Shown here one piece after another: positions 1 to 9,449 of a stretch of DNA of 64,000 bases. Source of the stretch: Bosea sp. F3-2 (lineage in GTDB: Bacteria; Pseudomonadota; Alphaproteobacteria; Rhizobiales; Beijerinckiaceae). Position numbers and translations under genes: made by a program. The notes beneath the pieces are model-generated. The model was not told where the DNA came from and ran no database searches. It saw nothing but the letters and a program-made list of their open reading frames with translations. The stretch covers positions 3,692,001-3,756,000 of the forward strand of contig NZ_CP042331.1 of assembly GCF_008253865.1 (NCBI RefSeq), in the 5' to 3' direction. The first letter of the stretch is position 1. Every line of letters starts with the position of its first letter.

Positions 1-347
1 GCGCACCACGAGGTTGAGCAGCATCGGGAAGATGACGAGCAGGATCAGCGGCACGCGCCAGCGCTCCGGCCCGCGCGCGATGAGATAGGCAAGCGGATAG
101 CCGAGCAGCAGGCAGATCAGAGTGACGGAGAAGCCCAAGCCCAGCGTGCGCCAGACGACCTCGCGATAATAGTCGTCGGTGACGATCTGGGTGTAGTTCG
201 CCAGCGTCCAGGCGCCTTTGACGAGGCCGGTGCCGGGCTCGTAGACACTGACGCTCGTCGGCAACAGCATCAGCACCGGCACAAGGAAGAACCCCGCCAG
301 CACCAGCAGCAGCGGCGAGATCAGCAGGAGCCCTTGCCGCCGCGACA

Positions 348-351
<4 letters not shown>
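1..351 (-). CDS. ABC transporter permease, PotB-like (partial, 3' end outside window)
   Basis: The reverse strand from 351 reads MMSRRQGLLLISPLLLVLAG and continues through a second hydrophobic stretch (SVTLICLLLGYPLAYLIARG), the usual N-terminal two membrane segments of PotB/spermidine-putrescine-type permeases. Only the first 117 codons are in the window. Its ATG overlaps the stop of the upstream ATPase gene by four bases (ATGA), so the two are translationally coupled. Order binding protein, ATPase, permease indicates a polyamine- or organic-cation-type importer; the true substrate cannot be told. The PotC-like second permease would lie beyond the window edge. Confidence 0.85.
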
Positions 352-1427
<1,076 letters not shown>

Positions 1428-1455
1428 TGCCCGTCCTCTCCCGCTGCCATGCGGT

Positions 1456-2481
1456 TTAGCGTGCGACTTCGCGCTGCCAGCGGCGCGTCCAGGTCGCGCT
1501 GTTCTTCGCGATCACTTCTGGGTCGACGAACCAGGCCTTCTCCAGGCTCTCGCCGTTCGGCACGATCTTCTTGAGCTTGTCCGAGAGCTGCACCTTGGTG
1601 TTCACCGCGCCGATATAGGCTCGCTCCGAGAAACAGCCCTGGCCCTCGGCCGAAAGCACCTGATCGAGGAACTTGTAGGCGAACTCGGTCCTGGCCGAGC
1701 CCTTCGGCAGGATCACCGCTGGCAGGATGCCGACAGCGCCTTCCTTCGGATAGGCGACGGCGAGCGAGAGCCCCTTGTCGATGGCGACGCCGGCACGGTC
1801 CGGGTACCAGGGCGCGATCGCAATCTCCTCGCGCTCGAACAGCGAGAGGAGCTGGTCGGCCTGGGTGTAGAGCACGGCCGAACCCTTCGCCAGCGGCTTG
1901 ATCGCCGCAATGCCGGGATCGATATTGTCGAGGGTGCCGCCGTTGAGCTTGTTCAGGGCGAGCAGGAACTGCAGGCCGGCGGTGCCGCTGATATCGCCGA
2001 TCGCGTATTTGCCGGCATAGGCCGGGTCGGCGAGGTCGAGCCAGGAGGTCGGCGGCGTCTTCACCAGCTTCGGGTTGTAGACGAGCGTGGTCGCGCTCAC
2101 CATGGCGACGACGTAAGCATCGTCCTTGCCCCAGGCGGTCGGGATCACGTCGGCGGCGTTCTTCAGCTTCTTGCGATCGATCGCCTCGTTGAGCTTCTCG
2201 TTGGCGGTCTGCGCTGCCAGCGAGTTGTCGATATAGACGATATCCATGTCGGGCTTGCCGGCGGTGGCGCGCAGAGCCGCAGCGAACTGGGATGAATTGC
2301 CGAGCTTCAGCGAGACTGTCGCGCCGGTCGCCTTCTCGAAGGCGGCGACATGGCAGGCCTTGACGTTATCCGCGAAGGAGCCGCCGAAGGCGCCTACGAC
2401 GAGTTCCTCGGCCTGGGCATTCGAGGCGAGTGCGACGCCGAGGACGGCGATGGCGGTCGCGTGACGAAACATCTGACGCAT
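1456..2481 (-). CDS. ABC transporter periplasmic substrate-binding protein, PotD/PotF-like
   Basis: 341 residues from the ATG at 2481 (MRQMFRHATAIAVLGVALA), chosen because it gives a clean signal peptide ending at Ala-Gln-Ala-Glu; the open frame runs 127 codons further upstream without coding character. The mature protein begins ELVVGAFGGSFADN, and motifs such as DIVYIDNS and the GTAGLQFLLALN segment are typical of family 1 (polyamine/iron-type) solute-binding proteins. First gene of the importer operon running towards 1. The intergenic space to the divergent MarR gene contains a palindromic operator candidate, so MarR control is likely but inferred. Confidence 0.85.
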   Translation of the reverse strand: MRQMFRHATAIAVLGVALASNAQAEELVVGAFGGSFADNVKACHVAAFEKATGATVSLKLGNSSQFAAALRATAGKPDMDIVYIDNSLAAQTANEKLNEAIDRKKLKNAADVIPTAWGKDDAYVVAMVSATTLVYNPKLVKTPPTSWLDLADPAYAGKYAIGDISGTAGLQFLLALNKLNGGTLDNIDPGIAAIKPLAKGSAVLYTQADQLLSLFEREEIAIAPWYPDRAGVAIDKGLSLAVAYPKEGAVGILPAVILPKGSARTEFAYKFLDQVLSAEGQGCFSERAYIGAVNTKVQLSDKLKKIVPNGESLEKAWFVDPEVIAKNSATWTRRWQREVAR

Positions 2482-2594
2482 GGTTGCTTGTTCCCGTCTG
2501 TGGCCTGTGGCGCTGCGCACCGCTGTTGGCGCGGCTTTCCCTCGGTCGACGGAATTCCCCTCCCATCGGCCGGAGAGGAGCATGGCATGGCTCG

Positions 2595-2630
2595 ATTTAT
2601 CTTTCAAGAAAGATAAATGAAAGATATCTT
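2595..2630. promoter_or_regulatory. Palindromic operator candidate between potD-like and marR genes
   Basis: Two adjacent dyads. The first (2595-2618) has perfect 11-base arms, ATTTATCTTTC and GAAAGATAAAT, around a two-base centre. The second (2621-2630) is the perfect palindrome AAGATATCTT. They are AT-rich in a GC-rich neighbourhood and lie 77 bases before the marR start and 114 bases before the importer start, the position expected for an autoregulating MarR repressor site controlling both directions. Confidence 0.6.
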
Positions 2631-2707
2631 GGATCGGCAGTCGCGGCGACGCATGCTTGCATCGCGCGCCCCGGCGTGGTCGGAAAGGACCGTTCTGGAG
2701 GATTTGA

Positions 2708-3247
2708 ATGCGCAACGAGGCCGCGCGAAACCTGACTTTCGAGACGCCCGATGCGCTCTGGCAGAATGACCGCGTCGGCGCGGGCATGCAGCGCTGGCGG
2801 CGCGAATTCCCGGAGATCGACTGCTCCGGAAAGGGGATCGTCGGCCGGCTCCTGCACCTCAACGAGGTGTTTCAGACCGCGATCAACCGCAGCCTCGCGC
2901 GTCATAGGCTGAAATATCCGGCCTTCGCCGTGCTCGCGACGCTGCGCGTGCAGGGCGCACCCTATCGCATGTCGCCCAAGGCGCTGCTCGATACGCTGAT
3001 CCTGACCTCGGGCGGGCTTTCGAACCTGCTTCGGCGTCTGGAGAAGACGGGCCATATCCGCCGCATGGCCGATGAGAGCGACGGCCGCGGCGTCATCGTC
3101 GAACTCACGGAACAGGGCCGGCTTCTGGTCGAGCCGGCCATGCGGGACCATGCCGAGACGGAACGACGCCTCGTCGCCATGCTACCGCCAAACGAGCAGG
3201 CGCTGGTGGCCGGCGCGCTCGGCAAGATGATGCTGGCAAATCGCTGA
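2708..3247 (+). CDS. MarR-family transcriptional regulator
   Basis: 179 residues with a winged-helix MarR core from about residue 45: the segment LDTLILTSGGLSNLLRRLEK is the recognition-helix region and ADESDGRGVIVELTEQG is the wing with the conserved Asp-x-Arg-like tip and ELTEQG. Start chosen for the GGAGG at 2697-2701, six bases before the ATG. Divergent from the PotD/A/B-like importer, so it probably represses that operon in response to a ligand; the AT-rich palindromes at 2595-2630 are the likely binding sites. Ligand unknown. Confidence 0.88.
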   Translation: MRNEAARNLTFETPDALWQNDRVGAGMQRWRREFPEIDCSGKGIVGRLLHLNEVFQTAINRSLARHRLKYPAFAVLATLRVQGAPYRMSPKALLDTLILTSGGLSNLLRRLEKTGHIRRMADESDGRGVIVELTEQGRLLVEPAMRDHAETERRLVAMLPPNEQALVAGALGKMMLANR

Positions 3248-3359
3248 GCAGGGCAGCAGCAGCCAGCCCCGCTCCGCAGATGTTGTACCAGTCACCGGCC
3301 CGCCGACATCCTGAGGTGATCTTCTCTCCGACGGAGACCTCCGCAGGACGAAAACCGGC

Positions 3360-4376
3360 TTAGCGGATCGGCGGTGCGTATTGCAGGCCGCCATTCATCC
3401 ACAGCGCGTTCTGCCCGCGCGCGATCTTCAGCTTCGACTGCTGACCGAGATTGCGCTCGAAAATCTCGCCGTAATTTCCAGCCGTTTTGATGATGCGATA
3501 GGCCCAGTCGTTCTCGAGCCCGAGCGACTGACCGAACGAGCCCTCCTTGCCGAGCAGGCGCCGGACATCGGGATTGTCGGACTTCTCGCGCATCTCGTCG
3601 ATATTGGCCTGGGTGACACCCAGCTCCTCGGCCGTCACGAGAGCGTATTGAGCCCAGCTGACGATATCGAACCACTGGTCGTCGCCATGGCGCACGGCAT
3701 AGCCCAGCGGCTCCTTGGAAATCGTCTCCGGCAGCACGACGTGCTCCGACGGGTCCTTGAAGCGCAGGCGCTCGGAATAGAGGCCGGACTGGTCGGTGGT
3801 GAAGGCGTCGCAACGCCCTGCCTCGTAAGCCTCCGTCGCCTCATTGTTGGTGGCGAAGGTCACCGGCTCGAACTTCATATTGTTCTTCCGGAAATAATCC
3901 GCGGTGTTCAGCTCCGTGGTGGTGCCCTGCTGGATGCAGATCGAGGCGCCGCTGAGTTCCTTCGCGGATTTGATGCCGGTCGACTTCTTCACCATGAAGC
4001 CCTGGCCGTCATAGTAGAACACGGCACGGAAGTTCAGGCCGACCTGAACGTCGCGCGACATGGTCCATGTCGTCGTCGCGGCGACGACATCGCTTTCGCC
4101 CGCCTGCAGCGCCGTGAAGCGGTCCTTCGAGGACAGGGAGACGAACTTAACTTTCGCCGGATCGCTGAAGATCGCAGCCGCCAGCGAATGGCAGAACTCG
4201 ATATTGACACCGCGCCAGGTTCCGCTCGCATCGGCGAGGCCGAAGCCGGCGAGCCCGGTGCCGATGCCGCAGTTCAGCACGCCGCGCGCCTTCACCGTCT
4301 TCAGCGTCTGCGCCTGCGCTCCCGATGCCAGTGCAACAGCGACTGCGGCGAGTGCCAGCTTCAAGGCAAACTTCAT
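3360..4376 (-). CDS. aapJ: General L-amino acid ABC transporter binding protein, AapJ-like
   Basis: 338 residues from the ATG at 4374-4376, giving signal peptide MKFALKLALAAVAVALASGAQAQ; the longer open frame adds 20 codons without a signal start. The sequence GVLNCGIGTGLAGFG, WRGVNIEFC, SDVVAATTTWTMSRDV and GNYGEIFERNLG are hallmarks of the AapJ/BztA family of broad-range amino acid binding proteins (usual length about 340). It stands alone: no aapQMP permease/ATPase genes are adjacent, so it must share a membrane complex encoded elsewhere or use the importer at 5805-7482. Convergent with marR. Confidence 0.88.
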   Translation of the reverse strand: MKFALKLALAAVAVALASGAQAQTLKTVKARGVLNCGIGTGLAGFGLADASGTWRGVNIEFCHSLAAAIFSDPAKVKFVSLSSKDRFTALQAGESDVVAATTTWTMSRDVQVGLNFRAVFYYDGQGFMVKKSTGIKSAKELSGASICIQQGTTTELNTADYFRKNNMKFEPVTFATNNEATEAYEAGRCDAFTTDQSGLYSERLRFKDPSEHVVLPETISKEPLGYAVRHGDDQWFDIVSWAQYALVTAEELGVTQANIDEMREKSDNPDVRRLLGKEGSFGQSLGLENDWAYRIIKTAGNYGEIFERNLGQQSKLKIARGQNALWMNGGLQYAPPIR

Positions 4377-4737
4377 GGTATCCCCCTTGGTCGACGCGCG
4401 ACGGATCCAAAGACACCATGGCGGCTTCTCAGGCAATTCGGCCGGCTATCAATTTTTCGACTCTGCCATAACTTCGATGAATTGAAGATGGCGCCGCGCG
4501 GGCCCTCGCCTCTTTCGATCCCGCGACGGCAGACCGATCCAGCGACCTGTGATCGCTTTCGCTGCCGCGTATAAGCGCCCCGAATAGCGGCCGGAAATAA
4601 ATCATAGCGCGCTACCGTCCCGTTCCGGAGCACGCCCGCTAAGATCGCTGCGGCGCCGATCGAAAGGGCGCCCGGCTGCCGAGCGCGACTGCCTTCCGGG
4701 CCCGCGACCTCGCCAGCCGACAAAACGGGGAACCACA
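4377..4737. other. Divergent intergenic region between aapJ-like gene and importer operon
   Basis: 361 bases without a convincing gene; it separates two divergently transcribed binding-protein genes and must hold both promoters. No clear dyad operator or sigma-70 pair stands out by eye. Short open frames on both strands here look like shadows. Confidence 0.5.
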
Positions 4738-5604
4738 ATGACCGCCAAGATTTCAACCGGAGGATATCTTCCGGCAGCCGGCTTCATACTGGCACTCGGC
4801 CTTGCGGCCACAGCACCGGCCTCTGCCCAGCAAGGCAGCATCCCACTGCCCGCCGCGCTCAAATCGGCCGGGCATATCGTGGTCGGCATCGAGACCACCT
4901 ATCCGCCGATGGCCTACAAGGATCCGAAGACCAACGAGCGCGCCGGCTTCAACGTCGAGCTCGTCAACGCGATCGCGAAGGAACTCGGCGTCTCCGTCAA
5001 ATGGGAGGAAATGAGCTTCGAGCAGCTCATGACCTCGCTGACGACTGGTCGCATCGACATGATCGGCACCGCGATCAGCGACCTGCCCTCCCGCCGCGAC
5101 AAGCTCACCTTCGTCGACTACCTCGCCACCGGCGCCCAGCCCTTCGCCCTGTCGGCCAAGGCCGGCGAACTGAAGAGCAACGCCGATCTGTGCGGGAAGA
5201 CGGTCGGCGCGCCGCGCACCACGAGCTACATGCCGGTCACGGCGGCCTGGAGCGAGAAGAACTGCGCCGGCGCCGGTAAGCCGGCGATCACCGTCAACGG
5301 CACGGCCGGCGCGACCGCGACGCGGCTCGAACTCAAGCAGGGCCGGCTCGATGCCGCCGTGCTCGGCCCCGAATACGTCGCCTATCTGATGTCGGACGAG
5401 CCGAACACCTATGCCTTCGTCGGCGAGCCGCTGAACAAGACGCTGTTCGGCCTCGCCTTCGAGAAGAAGAACACCGAGATGCGCGACGCCGTCGCCAAGG
5501 CGACTGCGGCGGTCATGAAGAACGGCGGCTATCAGCAGGCGTTGAAGAAGTTCGGCCTCGAGCGGCAGAGCCTTCCCGAGCCCACGATCGACGCCGGCCA
5601 GTGA
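4738..5604 (+). CDS. Amino-acid-type ABC transporter substrate-binding protein (first of two paralogues)
   Basis: 288 residues with signal peptide (hydrophobic core AAGFILALGLAATAPASAQ). Family 3 solute-binding protein (HisJ/FliY/GlnH type): TTYPPMAYKDPKTNERAGFN, the SFEQLMTSLTTGRIDMI segment and SDLPSRRDKLTFVDYL are typical of the ligand-binding first lobe. It is clearly paralogous to the protein at 7502-8341 (shared KDPKT, KWEE-SFEQ, LTTGR-DMI, CGK-VGA and LDAAV patterns). Both flank one permease and one ATPase, so the importer may accept two ligands. Downstream amidohydrolases point to a hydantoin-like or carbamoyl amino acid substrate, an inference from context. Confidence 0.88.
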   Translation: MTAKISTGGYLPAAGFILALGLAATAPASAQQGSIPLPAALKSAGHIVVGIETTYPPMAYKDPKTNERAGFNVELVNAIAKELGVSVKWEEMSFEQLMTSLTTGRIDMIGTAISDLPSRRDKLTFVDYLATGAQPFALSAKAGELKSNADLCGKTVGAPRTTSYMPVTAAWSEKNCAGAGKPAITVNGTAGATATRLELKQGRLDAAVLGPEYVAYLMSDEPNTYAFVGEPLNKTLFGLAFEKKNTEMRDAVAKATAAVMKNGGYQQALKKFGLERQSLPEPTIDAGQ

Positions 5605-5605
5605 T

Positions 5606-5728
5606 GGCAGCCCTCGGGGATCGGCCCATGAGGCCGTCACGCTCGAGCGGTTCGAGGTGCCGGCCGCCGCGCATGGCTACATGGAAAGCGGCAATCATGT
5701 CGGAAAAAATCCGACTGATCGCGCCTGA
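5606..5728 (+). pseudogene. Possible 3' remnant of a zinc-type alcohol dehydrogenase/quinone reductase gene
   Basis: In the 200-base gap before the permease one frame reads HEAVTLERFEVPAAAHGYMESGNHVGKNPTD-stop. The AHGYMESGNHVGK part resembles the extreme C-terminus of medium-chain dehydrogenases and quinone oxidoreductases (pattern AH..ME.G.HIGKIVL). There is no start or catalytic region. It may be a gene scar left by a rearrangement; the match is short and from memory, so confidence is low. Confidence 0.25.
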
Positions 5729-5804
5729 AACGGCCGCCTGAGACGGCGACGAGCCTGCGTCTACCCATCGCCTTCCTCCGACGACCTCAAACCATCGAGG
5801 CCAG

Positions 5805-6638
5805 ATGATCGCTGAATCCGAAAACCTCATCATTGTTCCCCGCCGGCATTTCGGGCGGATCGTCGGCGCCGCCGTCGTCTGCCTCGCGCTGGCGGCGATC
5901 GTGCGCGCCTTCGCGGTCGGCCAGATCGAGTGGAACTACGTCGCCGAATTCCTGACCGTCGATGCCATCATGACCGGCCTCGTCAACACGATCGTCATGG
6001 CGATCCTGGCGATGCTGCTCGGCATCACGCTGGGCGTCATCTTCGCGGTGATGCGGCTCTCGGCCAATCCCGTGCTCTCGATGACCGCTGTCAGCTATAT
6101 CTGGTTCTTCCGGGCCGTCCCCGCGCTTCTGCAATTGCTGCTCTGGTTCAACCTCGCGCTGGTCTTTCCAACCATCGGCATACCCGGCCTGTTCTCGTTC
6201 AAGACGGTCGACGTGATGACGCCCTTCGTCGCGGCGCTGCTGGGCCTCGGCATCCAACAGGGCGCCTTCACGGCCGAGGTGGTGCGCGCCGGACTGCTCT
6301 CGGTCGACAGCGGCCAGTACGAGGCGGCGCAGACGCTCGGCATGACGCGCCTGAAGCTGCTGCGCCGGATCATCATGCCCCAGGCCATGCGCGTGATCGT
6401 GCCGCCGATCGGTAACGAGTTCATCGGCATGGTGAAGCTGACCTCGCTCGCCAGCGTGATCCAGTTCGCCGAGATCCTGCACAGCGCGCAGAACATCTAC
6501 TACGCCAATTCGCGCGTCATCGAGCTGCTGATCGTGGCCGCGATCTGGTACGTGGTCGTCGTCACCATCCTCAGCCTGATCCAGGGACGGATCGAGGCCT
6601 ATTACGCCCGCGGCGTCGCCGCACCGGCGCGGCGCTGA
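5805..6638 (+). CDS. Amino-acid-type ABC transporter permease (HisM/GlnP family)
   Basis: 277 residues with an N-terminal membrane segment (VGAAVVCLALAAIVRAFAVG) and about four more in the BPD_transp_1 domain. The EAA cytoplasmic loop is visible as YEAAQTLGMTRLKLLRRIIMPQAMRVIVPPIGNE. TFIGM-like ends and VNTIVMAILAMLLGITLG fit polar amino acid permeases. It is the only permease in the operon and would act as a homodimer, as is usual in this family when a single gene is present. Eleven bases separate it from the ATPase gene. Confidence 0.9.
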   Translation: MIAESENLIIVPRRHFGRIVGAAVVCLALAAIVRAFAVGQIEWNYVAEFLTVDAIMTGLVNTIVMAILAMLLGITLGVIFAVMRLSANPVLSMTAVSYIWFFRAVPALLQLLLWFNLALVFPTIGIPGLFSFKTVDVMTPFVAALLGLGIQQGAFTAEVVRAGLLSVDSGQYEAAQTLGMTRLKLLRRIIMPQAMRVIVPPIGNEFIGMVKLTSLASVIQFAEILHSAQNIYYANSRVIELLIVAAIWYVVVVTILSLIQGRIEAYYARGVAAPARR

Positions 6639-6648
6639 GGAGCGGGCG

Positions 6649-7482
6649 ATGAACGATACCCTCCCCCAAACGGCCCTCCCCAAGATCCGGACGACCGATC
6701 CCGACCATCTCGCCGCCGGCGCGCCGCTCGTCCTCGCCCAGAAGGTCGAGAAGCATTTCGGGCAACTCAAGGTGCTCAAGGGCATCGACCTCGCCATCTC
6801 CAAGGGCGAAGTGCTGTGCATCATCGGCCCCTCCGGCTCGGGCAAGAGCACTTTCCTGCGCTGCATCAACCAGCTCGAACGTATCGATGGCGGCGCGCTC
6901 TGGGTCTCCGGCGAGCGCGTCGGCTATCACCGCGTCGGCAACAAGCTCTACGAGCTCGACGATGCCGCGATCGCCCGCCAGCGCCGCTCGATCGGCATGG
7001 TGTTCCAGCGCTTCAATCTGTTTCCGCATCTGACCGCCCTCCAGAACATCATCGAGGGACCGGTGCAGGTGCTGGGCGAGCCGGCCGCCGCTGCAACGGC
7101 CCGGGCGCTTGCGCTCCTGGAACGCGTCGGGCTCGCCGAGAAGCGCGACGCCTACCCCTCCCAGCTCTCCGGCGGCCAGCAGCAGCGCATCGCCATCGCC
7201 CGCTCGCTCGCCATGCGTCCCGAGCTCCTGCTCTTCGACGAGCCGACCTCGGCGCTGGACCCCGAGTTGGTCTCCGAGGTGCTCAAGGTGATGCGCGACC
7301 TCGCCGACACCGGCATGACCATGATCTGCGTCACCCACGAACTCGGCTTCGCGCGCGATGTCGGCCACCGCGTCGCCTTCATGGACCAGGGCCAGATCGT
7401 GGAGCTCGGCGATCCCCGCACAGTGCTGGTCGAACCCAGAGAGGCGCGCACCCGCGCCTTCATCAACGCCGTCCGCCACTGA
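6649..7482 (+). CDS. Amino-acid-type ABC transporter ATP-binding protein (GlnQ/HisP family)
   Basis: 277 residues; 25-30 residues longer at the N-terminus than a typical GlnQ. Motifs in order: Walker A GPSGSGKST, Q-loop VFQRFNLFPHLTALQN, signature LSGGQQQR, Walker B LLFDEPTSALDPE and switch His in THELGFARD. Lies between the permease and the second binding-protein gene and energises uptake for both binding proteins. Confidence 0.93.
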   Translation: MNDTLPQTALPKIRTTDPDHLAAGAPLVLAQKVEKHFGQLKVLKGIDLAISKGEVLCIIGPSGSGKSTFLRCINQLERIDGGALWVSGERVGYHRVGNKLYELDDAAIARQRRSIGMVFQRFNLFPHLTALQNIIEGPVQVLGEPAAAATARALALLERVGLAEKRDAYPSQLSGGQQQRIAIARSLAMRPELLLFDEPTSALDPELVSEVLKVMRDLADTGMTMICVTHELGFARDVGHRVAFMDQGQIVELGDPRTVLVEPREARTRAFINAVRH

Positions 7483-7501
7483 TCACAACAGGGGAAAGAC
7501 C

Positions 7502-8341
7502 ATGAAGACATCGATCCTGCTCGGCCTCTCGGCTGCTGCGCTCTGCGCCGCCTCCGGCTTCGCCCAGGCCCAGAGCCTGCCCGCTCGCATCACAGAGAAG
7601 AAGACGCTCGTCGTCGCCAATGTGCCGAACTATCCGCCGCTCGAGTTCAAGGACCCGAAGACCTCCAAGCTGACCGGCCTCGACATCGATCTCGGCGAGG
7701 CGCTCGGCAAGAAGCTCGGCGTCACCATCAAGTGGGAGGAGATCAGTTTCGAGCAGATGATCTCGGCGCTGACGACGGGGCGCGTCGACATGATCCTGTC
7801 GGGCATGAGCGACCTGCCGGGACGGCGCGAGAGCCTGGATTTCCTCGACTATCTCGCCTCGGGCGCGCAGTTCTACACCAATGCCGACCGCAAGGACGAG
7901 TTCAAGGACCTCGCCGCGCTTTGCGGCAAGAAGGTCGGCGCCAGCCGCCGCACCTCCTTCCCAAAGGAGATGGAAGCTTGGAGCAAGGAGAATTGCGAGG
8001 CCAAGGGCAAGCCGGCGCTGCAGATCATCGGCACGGAAGGCTCGGCCGATGCCCGCACGCAGCTCAGGCAGAAGCGCCTCGACGCCGCCGTGCAGGGCAG
8101 CGAGACCCTGCCCTATCTGATGAATCAGGAGCCCGGCAACTACGCCATCCTCGGGACGCCCTTCACCACCGTCTATCAGGGCCTGGCCTTCGCCAAGAAG
8201 GATACCGAGCTGCGCGACGCCGTCGCCAAGGCCTTCACCCAGATGCTGGCCGACGGCAGCTATGCCGCCGTGCTGCAGAAGTGGGAACTCGCAGACGCCA
8301 AGGTCGATAAGCTGATGATCAACGGCGAAACCAAGAACTGA
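7502..8341 (+). CDS. Amino-acid-type ABC transporter substrate-binding protein (second of two paralogues)
   Basis: 279 residues from the ATG at 7502, which gives the signal peptide MKTSILLGLSAAALCAASGF ending at AQAQ and is preceded by the purine-rich AGGGGAAAG; an in-frame opening from 7358 only overlaps the ATPase gene. Family 3 solute-binding fold with NYPPLEFKDPKTSKLTGLD and ALTTGRVDMILSGMSDLPGR. Paralogue of the protein at 4738-5604. Last gene of the transport block; a GC-rich hairpin follows. Confidence 0.88.
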   Translation: MKTSILLGLSAAALCAASGFAQAQSLPARITEKKTLVVANVPNYPPLEFKDPKTSKLTGLDIDLGEALGKKLGVTIKWEEISFEQMISALTTGRVDMILSGMSDLPGRRESLDFLDYLASGAQFYTNADRKDEFKDLAALCGKKVGASRRTSFPKEMEAWSKENCEAKGKPALQIIGTEGSADARTQLRQKRLDAAVQGSETLPYLMNQEPGNYAILGTPFTTVYQGLAFAKKDTELRDAVAKAFTQMLADGSYAAVLQKWELADAKVDKLMINGETKN

Positions 8342-8365
8342 CCCCCCGCACCAACCGCTTCCGTC

Positions 8366-8395
8366 GCGCCCCGGCCATCAGGCGGGGCGCTCTTT
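8366..8395 (+). terminator. Rho-independent terminator candidate after importer operon
   Basis: Perfect 8-base GC arms GCGCCCCG (8366-8373) and CGGGGCGC (8383-8390) with a nine-base loop, followed by TCTTT. It lies between the second binding-protein gene and the deacetylase gene. The T-tract is short, so termination may be partial and the downstream genes could be partly cotranscribed. Confidence 0.5.
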
Positions 8396-8412
8396 CGCGA
8401 AAGACGCTCTCC

Positions 8413-9288
8413 ATGCTTACTGACTTCCCTCACCGCATCGCCAACCCCTCCGACCCGGCCCCGGACTATCCCTGGCCGGCAGGATACCGATGCGCGGTGT
8501 TCCCGGCCTTTGACGTCGATGCCGAGACCGCCTGGCTGCAATACGACGCCAAGAACACCGACCGGCTGGTGACGCTCTCCTTCGGTGGCTACGAAGAGCG
8601 CGTCGGCGTCCCGAAGATCCTCGACTATCTCCGCTCGGTCGAGATCAAGGCGACCTTCTTCATCCCTGGCTGGGTCGTCGAGGTGCATCCCGGGATGTGC
8701 GAGGCCATCGTCAGGGACGGGCACGAGGTCGGCCATCACGGCTATTCCCACAAGCGGCCGGAGCCCGGTGACTTCGCCGCCGACAAGGAGGAGATCGACA
8801 AGACGCTCGACATCTTCAAGCGCATCCTCGGGGTGACGCCGGTCGGCTACCGGGCGCCCTCGGGCGAGAACTACGACGAGCTGCTCGGCTATCTCCGCGA
8901 GAAGGGCATCGTCTATTCCTCCTCCTTCCGCGACGACATCCGCCCCTATCGCCACAAGCTCCGCGACGGCTCGAAGGGGCCCGTCGAGCTGCCGGTCAAC
9001 ATGTCGTTCGACGACTGGCTCTACGGCCTGTCGCAGCGCTTCAGCCCACGCCCGATGTTCCCGAAGGAGCACGTGCTCTCGATCTGGAACGACGAGCTCG
9101 ACCAGACGCGCGAATGGGGCGGGCTCGTCTCGATGGTGATGCACCCGCAGGTCTCGGGGCGGCCGATGCGGATCGGCATCATGCGCGACTTCCTGGCGCG
9201 CGCGCGCGGCTATGGCGATGTCTGGATCGCCACCGGCAAGGAGATCGCCGAGCATTTCCTCGCGCAGGAAAAGAAGGCGGGGGCCTAA
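8413..9288 (+). CDS. Polysaccharide deacetylase (NodB homology) family protein, PuuE/HpPgdA-like
   Basis: 291 residues, the size of the PuuE-allantoinase/PgdA-like branch. NodB-domain landmarks: the FDVDAE motif (catalytic base and metal-binding Asp) near residue 36, the metal-binding HEVGHHGYSHKRP segment, and GYRAPSGENYDELLGYL as motif 3; MVMHPQVSGRP supplies the late histidine. No signal peptide, so it is probably cytoplasmic. In a neighbourhood full of C-N hydrolases of cyclic ureides a PuuE-like amidohydrolase role is more likely than cell-wall deacetylation, but that is inference. Confidence 0.82.
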   Translation: MLTDFPHRIANPSDPAPDYPWPAGYRCAVFPAFDVDAETAWLQYDAKNTDRLVTLSFGGYEERVGVPKILDYLRSVEIKATFFIPGWVVEVHPGMCEAIVRDGHEVGHHGYSHKRPEPGDFAADKEEIDKTLDIFKRILGVTPVGYRAPSGENYDELLGYLREKGIVYSSSFRDDIRPYRHKLRDGSKGPVELPVNMSFDDWLYGLSQRFSPRPMFPKEHVLSIWNDELDQTREWGGLVSMVMHPQVSGRPMRIGIMRDFLARARGYGDVWIATGKEIAEHFLAQEKKAGA

Positions 9289-9303
9289 GTCACACGCGGC
9301 ACC

Positions 9304-9408
9304 GTCATCCCGGCCGCAGCGAAGCGGAGCGCCGGGATCCATCGTAGAGCTCCGGAGCCTTACGATGGATCCCGGATCTGCGCTGCTCCGCAGCTTGTCC
9401 GGGATGAC
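9304..9408. repeat. Dispersed palindromic repeat, GTCATCCCGG class, copy 1
   Basis: Bounded by GTCATCCCGG and its complement CCGGGATGAC. Inside, CCGGGATCCATCGTA (9332-9346) and TACGATGGATCCCGG (9361-9375) form perfect 15-base arms. Two related copies occur at 13408-13538 and 54731-54823. Intergenic, between the deacetylase and amidohydrolase genes. Confidence 0.85.
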
Positions 9409-9449
9409 GGCACCCCTTCGAAAAAGCCGAGCGCAAACGAGACCGCATC

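Noticed and set aside
5787..6869. 360-residue minus-strand frame across the permease gene
   Set aside because: Asp, Arg and His rich shadow; the plus strand encodes a recognisable permease.
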